Assembly (NCBI GenBank): GCA_007922225.1
Contig: ML679995.1
Coordinates: forward strand, 8,436,689 to 8,500,688
Direction of reading: 5' to 3'
From: Emydura subglobosa
Taxonomy: Eukaryota; Chordata; Testudines; Chelidae
DNA: 64,000 nt
The translations under genes were made by a program, and so were the position numbers. The notes under the pieces are model-generated. The model did no database searches. It worked only from the letters and a program-made list of their open reading frames with translations, and had not been told where the DNA came from. Each line of letters opens with the position of its first letter. The stretch's first letter is position 1. This document shows positions 46,457-57,400 of this stretch, one piece after another.

Positions 46457-46612
46457 AACAAATTTCACAAATTTCTGTGGGCATAAGCTTTCGTGGACAT
46501 AAGCTTTCGTGGGCTGCAACCCACTTCGGCAGATGCATCTGAAGAAGTGGGTTGCAGCCCAAGAAAGCTTATGCCCGCAGAAATTTGTTAGTCTTTAAGG
46601 TGCCACAGGTCT
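46457..46612. repeat. Near-perfect palindromic repeat, tandem-duplicated in the left arm
   Basis: The right arm (46536-46591) reads outward from CATCTGAAGAAGTGGG through 'ttgcagcccaagaaagcttatgcccgcagaaatttgttag'. The left arm mirrors this up to the centre AGATGCATCT at 46531-46540, but carries two small local duplications: the 16-base unit ACATAAGCTTTCGTGG repeats the preceding 'cataagctttcgtgg', and 'aaatttc' is doubled. The sequence after the right arm ('tctttaaggtgccacagg') belongs to a dispersed amniote repeat that I recall with the same 'aagcttatgc ... gttagtct' wording but cannot name. It is therefore two head-to-head copies of that repeat's end, or a foldback element. Confidence 0.75.
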
Positions 46613-46756
46613 CTCATTGTTTTTGATAATCCACACTAAGTCTCTAACTTGAAAAGAATGATGACAAGTCTCATGTCAATCGATTTGCATGGCATGGAAC
46701 TTGGGTACACGTGAGGTAATATCAGGATGTATCGAGTTCCAACAGGTCTGAAAAGA

Positions 46757-47280
46757 TCACTTCAAGAAAAGAGTTGTGGGTGACTCCTGGGTAGTAGTCT
46801 GTGGTGTGTTCCTGTAGACAAGTAAGAAATTGTCCAGTTGCTGGTGATGACTCAAAATAGACTTGTTAGCTCTTAAGGCATGCTTAAGTGTCTGAACAAA
46901 GCAATCTGCTAGTAGCAGGATAGTACGGAGCAAAGCGTAAGTGTGGAATTGCATTTAGAGCTCGGAACCTCTGAATTTCTTCAAAACAGATTTAAGGTTC
47001 ATTGTCACTCACCAACGGTAACAGTAAACCAAGCTGGCTAAACAAACTACAAAGATCTTCTGGGGTTTTGATAGTTGTAGTAAATGTCATTCTGAAAACT
47101 TCTGGCTGTTTCAAATGGGCATCAGCTATGACCAAAACCAAAACCTTCTAAAGGTCCAGCAAAGTCCATGTGAATACGTGTCCAGAGAGTTTGAGGTAGT
47201 GACCAAGGGCGTAGATGAGCTGGCCCAGGATCTTGCTGAATTTGCTGAAACATAGTATAGCACAGCACTTCACCTTCCTC
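46757..47280 (-). pseudogene. Ty3/Gypsy-type integrase remnant
   Basis: On the minus strand the codons follow the core of a chromodomain-less Ty3/Gypsy integrase: a 'TRIHMDFAGPLE' block (first catalytic Asp at about 47164-47166), an ADAHLKQPEVF block, 'LVSDNEP' (second Asp at about 47004-47006), then 'ADCFVQTLKHAL' and 'LLVYRNTPQTTTQESP'. The family's third catalytic Glu, normally in an 'AER-VQT' setting, reads Asp here. The pieces lie in more than one frame with stops, so the enzyme is dead. The normal function is joining retrotransposon DNA to the host chromosome. No LTRs, protease or reverse transcriptase could be assigned nearby. Confidence 0.75.
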
Positions 47281-47330
47281 GTAAGGAAAAACAGTTAAAC
47301 CAATTGAAATGTAACGTATTAAATAAGGCT

Positions 47331-47739
47331 TTTATTTTAACAGCAAACCTTGTTCCAGTTCTGTTTCCCTTTATCTGGAGAGAGTTTTAGCAGGAAAAAC
47401 CCCTCTTTTTTGACAGTCCCTTATATGATATCAAAGAGTATGGAATGTCACCCCAGGTTGTGTTTGAGAATCAGTTGGAGCTGGTAGAAGGTTTGATGCC
47501 ATGGCCCTGAACCTGTAAACACGTAGGCATGTGTAAACTTTATTCACAGGAGTAGTCACATTAATCTTAATCTGACATTCCTGCCGTACGTAAAACTCGT
47601 AGGCAAGTGTAGGGGAGACTGTGTGTATGAATGTAGACTCCATCCCTAAATGCCAGGTTTTGTTATCACCATCATCTTCATCATCAAATATAAACATTTT
47701 ACACTTTGCAGAAAGAATGACAGAGACCGAATTATCCAA
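47331..47739 (-). pseudogene. Unrecognised 102-codon frame followed by a polyadenylation signal
   Basis: A minus-strand frame (47739-47431) has an acidic stretch FIFDDEDDGDNKTWHLGME and a strand-like part EFYVRQECQIKINVTTPVNK. About 95 bases beyond its stop, AATAAA lies at 47336-47331. The composition looks less random than neighbouring frames, but I do not recognise a family. It lies directly upstream, in the same orientation, of the Gypsy integrase remnant, so it could belong to that element, to a separate retroposed gene, or be chance. Confidence 0.2.
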
Positions 47740-48458
47740 AGCTCCTCCCCTCCAGCTGTACTTTTACAAACAAATATTCGTGTCGAATTTTAAAATAATC
47801 TAACAGTATCGCAATAGACTGTGCCGTACAATTCTTCTTTAAGTTTAAAAAATAGATAAAATGGTAAATGAGTGACCCTCTGGTAAATTTCCAAAATGGC
47901 CGCTTCAGCCACATGTTTTACACTAATTAAATTTATATATTAAGGCCCCAGTCCAGCAAAAAATAATTAAGCATATAGTTAACTTCAAGCACATGAGTAG
48001 TCCCAAGTTTAAGTGCATTGCTGAATCAGGGCTTCAGTATGCCCAGCCAGATCCTTTAACAAAAGATAATGAGATCCCTTTATTTCAAAGTGTTGCTACA
48101 ATCTCAGTTTGGGTCCCTGTGGCTATGTTTACATTGCAAAAAATCACCCACCATCTGGAGCGGTATATGACCATGAGTGCCTGCCTCAAGGCAGACTGTC
48201 AAAAACAGTGCAGACAACCCACAATGGCGGTATGTTCTATAATGAGATGTTGCCAACACGGTAACATATGTGAACTCCTAGAACACTCTAGCAGTCCTAC
48301 CATGGAGTCAGACAGTCCTCTCAGGCTCTCCAGTCTATCTTACCACCCAGGCAAGCTGGACTTAGTGATAAATGGTCATTTACATTAAAAAAAATCACAA
48401 AATATTCAGGTTGCTTCCAATCCCGAGAGACCAGTCATTTACCCCAGATCAACTGGTA
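47740..48458. other. Gene-free stretch
   Basis: No gene is seen. The phrase 'ggctatgtttacattgcaaaaaa' (about 48120) resembles a 'gtctacact'-type MITE border, but no partner end is visible. Confidence 0.35.
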
Positions 48459-48466
48459 CCTTAGAT

Positions 48467-48768
48467 CAGGGGTGTGAAACATGCAGCCTGCAGGACGGAT
48501 GTGGCCTGCGAGACGGATGTGGCCTGCGGGCCGGATACGGCCCTCAGACCTTTTTGGTCCGGCCCCTGTTGGCTGCCGCCGAAGCGTAGGACGCCGTGAG
48601 ATTTCTCAGAGACGGGGAAGACGCTGCGAGCTGCCGCTGAAAGTGAGGACGCCGCAAGATTTCTCGGCGGTGGGTCAGATGCTGCGAGCTATGGACGAGG
48701 GTATGGCCCACTTGAATTACATTTAATTACAATCTGTCCCGCCATCGGAAGTAAGTTTGACACTCCTG
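48467..48768. mobile_element. hAT-type MITE with CpG-rich tandem interior
   Basis: The left end CAGGGGTGTGAAAC and the right end, inverted, CAGGAGTGTCAAAC are typical hAT termini. The flanking 8-mers CCTTAGAT (48459-48466) and TCCTAGAT (48769-48776) agree at six positions, as expected for an aged 8-bp target duplication. The interior is CpG-rich. It holds two or three copies of a 16-base 'gacggatgtggcctgc' unit at 48493-48540 and two 58-bp tandem units (48572-48629 and 48630-48687), each starting GCTGCCGC and ending GCTGCGA. No transposase. An 81-codon frame across it is an artefact of these repeats. Confidence 0.8.
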
Positions 48769-48827
48769 TCCTAGATCGTACACCAAGGTCAACACTTGTA
48801 GCCAATCCTGTAATACACTATCTAAAG

Positions 48828-49147
48828 CAGTGATATTCAGACTGAAGCTCATGAATCACAAGTGGCTGTTTAATGTGTCTCCAGTGGCTTTTTGTAGCAA
48901 ATGATATTAATAATTAAATCACATAGTGTTTTAACTAATTTAAGTTATTAACCAATCACGATGCTTTTAGTATGTTATTAACAAATCGTAGTTACATTTA
49001 TATAAACTAAATGTTTCCTCTGTATTGTTTAAATATGACTAGATAGTTCTATATTAAATAAAAGAATGAATTCACACTACTGTGGCTCTTTTGGGTAATG
49101 CTGATTGCTAATTTAGTTCCTAAACCACTGAGGTCTGAATATCACTG
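48828..49147. mobile_element. Second hAT-type MITE with 8-bp target duplication
   Basis: The left end CAGTGATATTCAGAC and the right end, inverted, CAGTGATATTCAGAC are identical over 15 bases. The flanks ATCTAAAG (48820-48827) and ATCTGAAG (49148-49155) match at seven of eight bases. The 320-bp interior is AT-rich and non-coding. It lies only 51 bp beyond the target duplication of the neighbouring hAT MITE, to which it shows no clear internal similarity. Confidence 0.85.
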
Positions 49148-49155
49148 ATCTGAAG

Positions 49156-49765
49156 GTTTATTAATTAGGAAAAATAAATTAGAACTATTTACAGGTGAAA
49201 GGAAGTAAACACTCACACAAATGAGTTACGCTCTATGATTCCTGAAGATGACAGAGATGTGGTAATTTGTCAATTTCAACTATTTTATTTTCCCTCTACC
49301 AGCATTCAAATCGATGGATAAGGCCTTATACACATAATACTCCATAGGGGCAATTAACAAAGTTTTTTTCTTAATTTTTGATACTCCCAGGATGGAAGGT
49401 GTGTCGGGGGACACTAATTCCTGTGCCTGGATTCACAAATTCTGAGCAAACATTTTCAAATTTATAAAGCAAATCTCCCGTATTTCGTTATAGCATGGAA
49501 TACAGGCATTACAAATGAGATTAATGCATGCAGCAACTTGCAAGCATTTCATAGAGTCTTAACACTAAATATTAGAAGACCAATGCCTGTTTTGAACAAA
49601 ACAAGAAAACAAGAAGAAATAGAAGCATACAGGAAAGAAAACTAGCATACAGGTGAGCTGGTTTGGTTTCCAGCTATGAGTTTATTAGTTCACAATTAAT
49701 GTCTGTGGCCTTGGCCAGAGCTGGCACTTGGTTTACCAGTGTCACAGCAGCACATCTGAGCCTTA
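49156..49765. other. Gene-free stretch
   Basis: No gene or assignable repeat. Confidence 0.4.
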
Positions 49766-49963
49766 GCCATGTCTACGTTCTTGTTTGGCTTTGAGCTTGG
49801 GCTCTGAAATCCATGTTCTTCCCTGGGTTTCAGAACCCGAGTTCCAGCCCAAGCAGAAATGTCTACACAGCTATCTGTAGTGCAATAGCACGAGCCCAAA
49901 TTCACAGACTTGCTATCGTGATGTGTGGAGTTTTTTTTCTTCAGGGTAGATATACCCCAAAAG
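49766..49963. mobile_element. Probable MITE with 'gtctac' / 'gtagata' ends
   Basis: It begins 'agccatgtctacgttc' and ends 'cttcagggtagatatacccc', matching the terminal style of the foldback elements at 14755, 35363 and 36258. The interior has mirrored words ('gagcttgggctctgaa' and 'gcacgagcccaaattc', and 'ctgggtttcagaacccgag' as a local hairpin). The inverted match is imperfect. Confidence 0.5.
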
Positions 49964-52215
49964 ACTCCAGTGAAAGAATATTTAACCTATCCAGGGATCT
50001 TGACTTGGTTTCATGCCTGTATAATACCAGTGACGTCAATGCAGTTACAGCTGATTTACATGGGTGAAACAGAGCAGAACTGAGCCCATTTGTTGTGCAG
50101 CATGTAATAATGCATACTTCATGACACATGATGAAAGAATGTAGCTGTAATTAGTAATCCTCTTATACAGCTTACAGGCAGAACCTGCAAGCAGGCATCA
50201 CACAGAAGAGAGAACGCGTGAAATAGATACTCTTTGATTTTAAAATTCTCAGGCCCATTTAGAGAGTAAACTTCCTTCTGAGAAGCAAACAGTCATCACA
50301 CCCGACAGGAAAGTTCTTTCAAAAGTGATTTTTCTGACATCTCCCTATCTCTGACCAGTAACGGAAGAGGCAATCATTCTTTTTTCTATCACTTCATATA
50401 AAATGGCTTGCCCCGGTTTGATACAGATGTTTTATTTCCCCCTCTCTTTCACAGAGAAAGCTCTTTCAAATCCAATCTTTATAGATCTCTGAAAGTTAAA
50501 TCTAGTAAAGTTTTCTTATTCCTATATTAAGAAGGTCAGTAGTTACCTGGGGCTTTGCCAGCCATCCTCAGAGCTGAATGCTGGCATTTAGTAAATCAAG
50601 TATTTGTTACAAATTAGAGAAGTAGGGAAGCGAAATGAGATGCAGCCTGGAGTCTCTGCTTGAAGGTTGAAAGTTTAAATACCATTTAGGGTAAAAGCCT
50701 GTCTGAACTCCATATGTCAGCGCCTTAGCATTGTAGCTAAAGATATTCTGTCAGTGTGTGTTGGGCAGCACTTACCCATATCTTAGCTGGAATCCTCTTT
50801 ATTAATGAAAATTATATTTGCCTGCTAATTTTTCAGTTATATAAATGAGACTCTTTGAGGCAGAGGAAATACATGGGTAGAGACTAGCTCAGAGAGAGGC
50901 TATAATAAGAAAGAAGAGGTTTACCTCTAGATCTCTGGTTCAGATACAACCCATGGAGTTAGTGCCCTACAAATACCATCTTTGGGTACCTGTTTGGTGG
51001 ACTATAAGCCATGGATTTCTCTTGGGCCAATTTCTAGTTGGACATCCAATCACAGGAGCAGCTACGAGAAATGACACTTATTGGAACTCTTGATTTGGTC
51101 CCTGAGAGACCAATAAATGATCCTGTAAACTCAACTACTACCTCATCAATTGAGATAGCTCTTCCCTGTTTGGTCCGAGGCAAATGGGCAGGCAGGGTAG
51201 GGAATCTTGGCTGGATAATACATCTGCTGCACATATTCTGTGAGGACAAAACTCCTTTCCTCTGGCCCACAGAACAGAGAGGTTGAAAAAGGCCATATGC
51301 ACTATACTATGCTCTGTTTGAAGGACTAAGTGATGAAGAAAGCTGTGCAGCCTGGGATGAATTTCACCCTGGATAAACAGCACTGGAGAATGAAATCTAT
51401 CAGTTTGGTACAGCCTTTAAATTCACTTTTTAAAAGAAGGAAATATCCTAGGGAAATGCCTACGGGTTCATAGCATAGTTGGGTTTGGTTTGTTTGTTTG
51501 TTTGTTTTTTTGCACTGAACTCCATGGGCTAAATACAAGCCATTAAAGAGCTGAAATAAAATCTCTGAAGAATCTTTAAATTATGTGAGAGCATTCTTGT
51601 CTTGAGAGAGTCTTGTACCAAGTAAGACATTTTCTTTACCTTCCTCCGGCCCCCAGGAAATAATTGGGAGGACTGAAGTCATGGCCCTGATCTCTCTGCA
51701 GCCAACACCCACGAGGAGGAGAAAATGGGGCATTGAGGTCCACATCCACTGAAGTCAGTGGGAATCTCTGAAGCATGGGTTTATTTAATGATCTAAGGTT
51801 TATAATCACAAATCTCAATTCCAAGTCTGTTGTAACAAAGGTTACATTTTCTTTGCATCCCCCCATCTTTTGAACACCAAGTGCTAGTTCTTTTATAACT
51901 TAATAATGGCTCAGCCTAGGAAAAATATTTTCCCCTCCACGTTTTTTTCAAAATTTGAAACATTTCAAAGAGTGCTCTGGCTTTTAAATGTCAAAAATCA
52001 TCCTTTTTCAAAATACGTTCTCACCCATTAGAGCTTAAAAAAATAATTGCAAATGAAGCTGTCAACTAATTTTGAAAGCTGAATACACGTAAAGACATTG
52101 CAATCAGTGAACGGATATTTCACCAGCAAAAGAAGCCCAAAATTCAATAAAATCCATTGTGAACTATTTGCTCAGCTCTGTTAACAATCCCCTAGATACT
52201 TTACATTTTGGCAAC
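49964..52215. other. Gene-free stretch
   Basis: No gene or confident repeat over 2.2 kb. A TTTG microsatellite is at 51489-51507. The part from 51920 to 52030 is again the AT-rich 'tttcaaaatttgaaac' style of sequence. Confidence 0.4.
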
Positions 52216-52330
52216 GTTATATTTTTTTGATATCACAATAGTACCCAGAGGCCCTAAACTGCATCAGGGACCCATTGTGCTAGTCGCTGTACAAACGCAT
52301 GTAAAGACAGGGACCCGCTGCCGAAGAGCA
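52216..52330 (-). mobile_element. SINE tail fragment, inverted
   Basis: The order 'atcacaatagtacccagaggccc', 'gggacccattgtgctagtcgctgtacaaacgc', 'aagacagggacccgctgcc' is the inverse of the tail family at 9838 and 44740. It is well preserved. Confidence 0.65.
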
Positions 52331-52534
52331 GTCTTTTCATCCCTAGTCTTCCTGTTCGTCTTTACAGTGACCTCACCTGACAAGGAAAATAATAGGTCAC
52401 TTTGCTTTGTTTATAGCTAACTCCTACTCATTGTCAATAGAGAGGGTAGAGACGGGGTGTGGACATATAGCCCGGCTGCCTCTCTACTGGAGCTGGGAGT
52501 TTTTTGGTTTTTTTTTTTTTTTGATGATCAGTAA

Positions 52535-53060
52535 ATTTCACAGAATCCTAGAAGATTAGGGTTGGAAGGAACCTCAAGAGCTCATCTAGTCCAACCCCCT
52601 GCTCAAAGCAGAATCAACCCCAATTAAATCATCCCAGCTAAGGCTTTGTCAAGCCACACCTTAAAAACCTCTAAGGATGGAGATTCCACCACCTCCCTAG
52701 GTAACCCATTCCAGTGCTTCACTACCCTCCTAGTGAAAATGTTTTTCCTAATATCCAACCTAGACCTCCCCCACTGCAACTTGAGACCATTGCTTCTTGT
52801 TCTGTCATCTACTACCACTGAGAACAGACTAGCTCCATCTTCCCCGGAACCCGTTTTCAGGTAGTTAAAGGCTGCAATCAAATCCCTCCTTCTTCTCTTC
52901 TGCAGACTAAACAAGCCTAGTTCCCTCAGTCTGTCCTCATAAGTCATGTGCTCCAGCCCCCTAATTATCTTTGTTGCCCTCTGCTGGACTCTCTGATTTG
53001 CCCACATCCTTTCTGTAGTGGGGGGCCCGACACAGTACTTCAGATGTGGCCTTACTCTAG
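52535..53060 (-). mobile_element. CR1 LINE 3' end, minus strand, the best-preserved copy
   Basis: A continuous 127-codon frame (53007-52624) encodes the end of the CR1 second open frame: [80 protein letters not shown] and [11 protein letters not shown]. The non-coding tail follows with GACTAGATGAGCTC on the minus strand and 'ccttccaaccctaatcttctaggattctg'. It is truncated at 53060 (5' end of the element), so it cannot move, but the intact frame suggests a relatively recent insertion compared with the other copies. Confidence 0.9.
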
Positions 53061-53099
53061 TGCCGAATAGAGGGGAATAATCATTTCCCTCGATTATTT

Positions 53100-53445
53100 G
53101 TTGAAAAAGGCATCTGGTTCAAATTTGGTGAATGGTTTCAGCCAATTCCCAGCCCCCCCCCCCGAGGAACAAAAAACATTGGAAATATTTAAAAATTTTG
53201 TTTTTTAAAAATATCAAAATGAATCATTTTGATTATTTTGTTTTGAAATGACATTTTCAAAGAAAAATGCTGATTCGAAATGACACCAAGAATTTTGGTT
53301 GGTTGGTTGGTTGGCTTTTCTTTTTTCTGTTTGTTTTGGGGGGAAGAAACAAACAAATAAAAAGAGTTTTGGTTTGAAGTGAATCGGGTTTTTTCTCTCT
53401 GTTTGGCCAGCAAATAAAAAAAAAATCAGTTATTGGCTCAGCTCT
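53100..53445. repeat. Degenerate AT-rich repeat, third copy
   Basis: It starts near 'gttgaaaaaggcatctgg' and ends 'attggctcagctctact', the inverse style of the 'agagctggttgaaa' border at 30634. It includes a cytosine run (53151-53163) and a GGTT microsatellite (53298-53313). No coding capacity. Confidence 0.4.
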
Positions 53446-54225
53446 ACTTCACAGGCTCCACGTGTGTGTGGGTGTATGTTTCCCCTCCCTTTTCTGGCTG
53501 GTTTGTTGAGTGAAGCTGTTGCTCCGCTCCTTCCATGTCAGACGTTGTTTCTTTTAATCCCCATTGTTGAATTAAGAGCTTCAAAAGCATGGAAAGTTTT
53601 ACACTTGATTGTTAAAACTCCCTGACATGAAGGGCAAGTGGAATAATGATCATCCTGGGCATTTGGTGACAGGGTCTAACTGCCTGAGGCAAGTTGTCCC
53701 TTTCTCTAGCCTCAGATTCACGAAGTGAATACTAAAATCCTGCTAAATGTCACAATTAGACCAAAAATAATAATAAAAAAAGTTCTTTCAACAGGTGTCT
53801 GACTTGGTCGCGTCAGTCAGACGCCGGATCGGGCTGTGCATAGAGCTTGTGAGAAAATTTACATAGCTGAGTGTAACATGCTGAGTTTGTTTCAGAATGG
53901 TTGGCAGTGGACAACTTTCTCAGCTCAAATGGGCTGTCAAATATCTACCTATGTCTACAGCTTCCATTGCACGGGTAGCTGAGTGGTGGTGTCATTTCTA
54001 CCTTAGATAAAGAGGGAGGAATGCAATTTGCACAGAACTCCTAGCTTTCCCTGGAAGGCTCATAAAGTCCTGCAAAGTTTGGCTGCGTTTCGAGTTTTAG
54101 GGAGAAAATACCAGCTACTGACAGGCTCTTTACCCTAGCAGGGAAAGGCAGAACAAGAACCAAAAGCTGGCTTCAAAGACAGACAGATTTAAATGAGAAA
54201 TAGGTAAAAATACATTTGTAAATAA
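53446..54225. other. Gene-free stretch
   Basis: No gene or assignable repeat. Confidence 0.4.
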
Positions 54226-54488
54226 AAGCGTGAGGCTGATTAACTATTGGAACAAACTACAAAGGTAGGAGGGGGGTTCTTTATTTCTTGAGGTCTTCAA
54301 ATCAAGCCTTCAGAGTGAGACTGGATGCCTTTCTGGAAGCTATGCTTTACAGAAAACACAGGGTATTGGACTCAATACCGAAATAATTGGATTATGTACC
54401 ATGGCCTATGTTATACATGAAGATCAGATCATCAGATTAGATGATCTAATGATCCTATTTGGCCTTAAAATTCATGGATCTATAAAAT
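54226..54488 (+). mobile_element. CR1-type LINE 3' end with palindromic tail word
   Basis: The order 'ggctgattaactattggaacaaactacaaagg', 'gtcttcaaatcaagccttcagagtgagactggatgcctttctggaagc', 'attggactcaatacc', then a tail with 'cagattagatgatctaatgatcctatttggccttaaaattcatggatctat' fits a CR1 subfamily end. The words 'cagatcatcagattagatgatct' form a local inverted repeat at about 54426-54449 that seems to be a duplicated tail motif. Confidence 0.7.
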
Positions 54489-57400
54489 TTGTAACCAATC
54501 CGGTAGCCAGCTTTGTCTGGTTTTGTTCTTATTATGAGAGAATTGCACAGCTTGCTGCTTTTAGTCCATTGTCATAACACAAAGTGATTCTAACCATGAA
54601 TTCTGGATTTTATCTGATTAAATGAGTTCCTATCAGTCACATTAGCACAATTTTAAACATGGAAGCCTCATACAAAGTATTTGCAGGTGTCAAACTGGAA
54701 AAATCACATGCAGCAGTGCTGGATTTGCATGAGCCATCCTTGTAGTTGCGTGTGAAATTAAGTGTTCAAATGCACTCATAATAATCACGCCCAAGGTTTT
54801 ATGCGACAGTTTAATAACTTGGGCTTAACCTCAGTTCCAGATTCAAATATCTTTGGGTTTTTAAAAAAACGAACCTGAATCTCAAATAGGCTGAACCAAA
54901 ATTCAGAATCTGAATAAAACAGAATTAATTAAATCAGGGGCGCATTATGCTACACACTTTACATAGACATGACTATTCTTGCTCTGAAGGCCTTACAGTC
55001 TACTTAGTTGATAGATGGATGGAGTTTTCTGTTTGGCTCAACTACCAAGAAGACCAGCAATAGTGTGTTCAAGCTAAATCTCTTCTTATTCTTATTTTTA
55101 AATCATGTTTAGAATCTCTGAGCTGTTGCAGATCTCTAATAAACACACCACCACCTGCATGCAGTAATTATTTTCCTAGCAGGGTTTAAATTAAAATTTC
55201 CTTCAGTTTTATATAATACCACTTGTTCCACCTCTGTTGTACAAGGTGCTGTTAGAATTAAGGTTTCTTTTTTTAAGACTAATTTTCACAAGCCACTGTT
55301 TGCTTGGAACCAGCATACTACCATCTTTTTTTTATGGCACCACATCAGGTTTATGTATAATTCAATCAATACCTTGGGGGCAAACTATTTGATGATTACA
55401 ATAAAAAAAAATCTCATTTTGCTGTACTTTGTAGAGGTAGTTCCATTATTGCATGTCACCGAGTTGCAAGAGTTTATGGGACTGTAACCCCCAAAGGACA
55501 TTTTAAACATATGCTTTTTATGACAACTAAACTCCAAGATAAACGAAAACATTAAAATAAGATATTGGGATCATTTCCTTTTGTCTTTGATTGATATGAA
55601 TTGGGGTCATAAAAGAAAAAGTTCCTCCCCTTTGCACAATTTAGTAGTTACAAGCAGACAGATAAATATATATTCCCCTGTGCACTCTGAATGACTAATA
55701 GCACAGCAGCAATACAAGACCTTGCTCAAATGAAACTGGAACAACTTGAAAGCTGAAACTTGGTCACAGGGTTTTAGGTGAATTTTTAACATGGTATTTT
55801 GTGTTCCTTTCTGGTCTCTCCTCAATCTATATCTGTAGAAGGCTGACTTATCTTTTAAGGGGGAGTAGGGGGAATATTTATACTCCCTATTGTAAAGAGT
55901 TTGTGCTTTAGACAATAGACAGTTACTGATATTATATACATTTCTCTTTCTTGGGCCCCCGCCTCCTCACCCCCCACAACCTGGACCATATAGCCCCCTA
56001 AAATACCAGCCTTAATCATCTCAGATGGCACTAACTAAAATCTGTAATAGGTCACAAAGCTCTCAACCTGCCAAGGCCCAAATGTGCATGCGGTGTGACT
56101 CAAGGACCCAGAATGATAAGGAATACAAAAAAAAAAAAGATTCACGCAGGAAACTTAAAATGTTGTAGGATTCCTTCTTCTGTTGCAATGACTTTTTCTA
56201 TAACCTCAGCTTTTTTTCTGATGTGAACAACTTTCCACAATAAAATGTGGGGGGGCTAGCTTGAGATGAGAAATTAAATGTAGGGGAAACATTTCTCAGA
56301 AAACAGAATTAGGGAGGTAACTGGAGCAGTGGGCTGAAAACAGAAGGTTTGTGTTAACTAAGATAGGTAAATATGTCAGCGAGCTAAGAGCCAGAATGTC
56401 TGAACTAGCTAAAGTAAGGGGAGGGAATGCCCAGGAAGCCATGCAAGCTAACAATGGAGAAGATAAGTCAAGAATGTAAAGATGAGGTAAAGAGTAGGTC
56501 AGACATGGACAGGGCATGCTTTGCTGGGATTGGTTCCTATAATTAACCAAGTCAATCCCCAAATGGGTGATGCGTTGCACAGTAAATGCAATGAGATGTG
56601 TAAAGAAAGAGGGAGTCTGTGTAACTTTGGATCTGTGGTGTACCTTGCTTCCACCCCTTGCATTTGCATCTGATCATCTCAGTGTAGCATTGCTTTATGC
56701 CAAATAGAGATACCTGAGTGATGAAACTTGGAGTTCCTGAGTGACGAAGTTGGGAATTCCAACAAAATGAAGACATCAAATTTATTTGGGGTGTAGGTAA
56801 CCAAGGGCGTGAGATGAGGTATATTTGAGAGGTACGGAATATTTCTGTAGACTAGCCACTAAAACTCAGTGTCACAAACAAATATGGCATAAATCTACCG
56901 TCTGTATGCCCAGAGATTATAGTGGATAGAAAGACAAAGAGACACTCTCCAATTTTGATATGTGAAATGATTTTGGTCTGATGCAATGTGCAGTTCTATT
57001 GGCTGATTTATAAGGGTCAAATGTGCAATGTTTTAAATATTATAATGCAATACTAAACTCTTCTATTCAGGTCCCAATACCCCACTCATCACTGTAATAG
57101 TATCTGAGTTGGTTGTATTGGTAGTATGGATGGGACCATAGTCTCGGAAAGGAAGCTATTATTACTCTTTTTTGTTGTTATTTTGTATGTCCATAGTGCC
57201 CAAAGTATAGTGAGGATCAGGGCTGCATTATGTCCCTGAATCTGCAGCTCACTGGGGAATCAACAGGAGTCTTTTTGTTGACCTTTTCAGGGCTTTGGAT
57301 CAGGCCCTGTACTATCTCTTGAACAAAGAGGAAGAAATCATCACTCTCCAAAGAGCTTTTGAGCTAATTTGAAATGTGATGCAACCTGTAAATATAGCAA

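Noticed and set aside
48572..48687. Possible CRISPR-like array because of the spaced repeats
   Set aside because: The units are contiguous tandem copies without unique spacers, and the context is a vertebrate transposon.
48481..48726. 81-codon frame with repeated MWPA-type units
   Set aside because: It is produced by the 16-base and 58-bp tandem repeats inside a hAT MITE.
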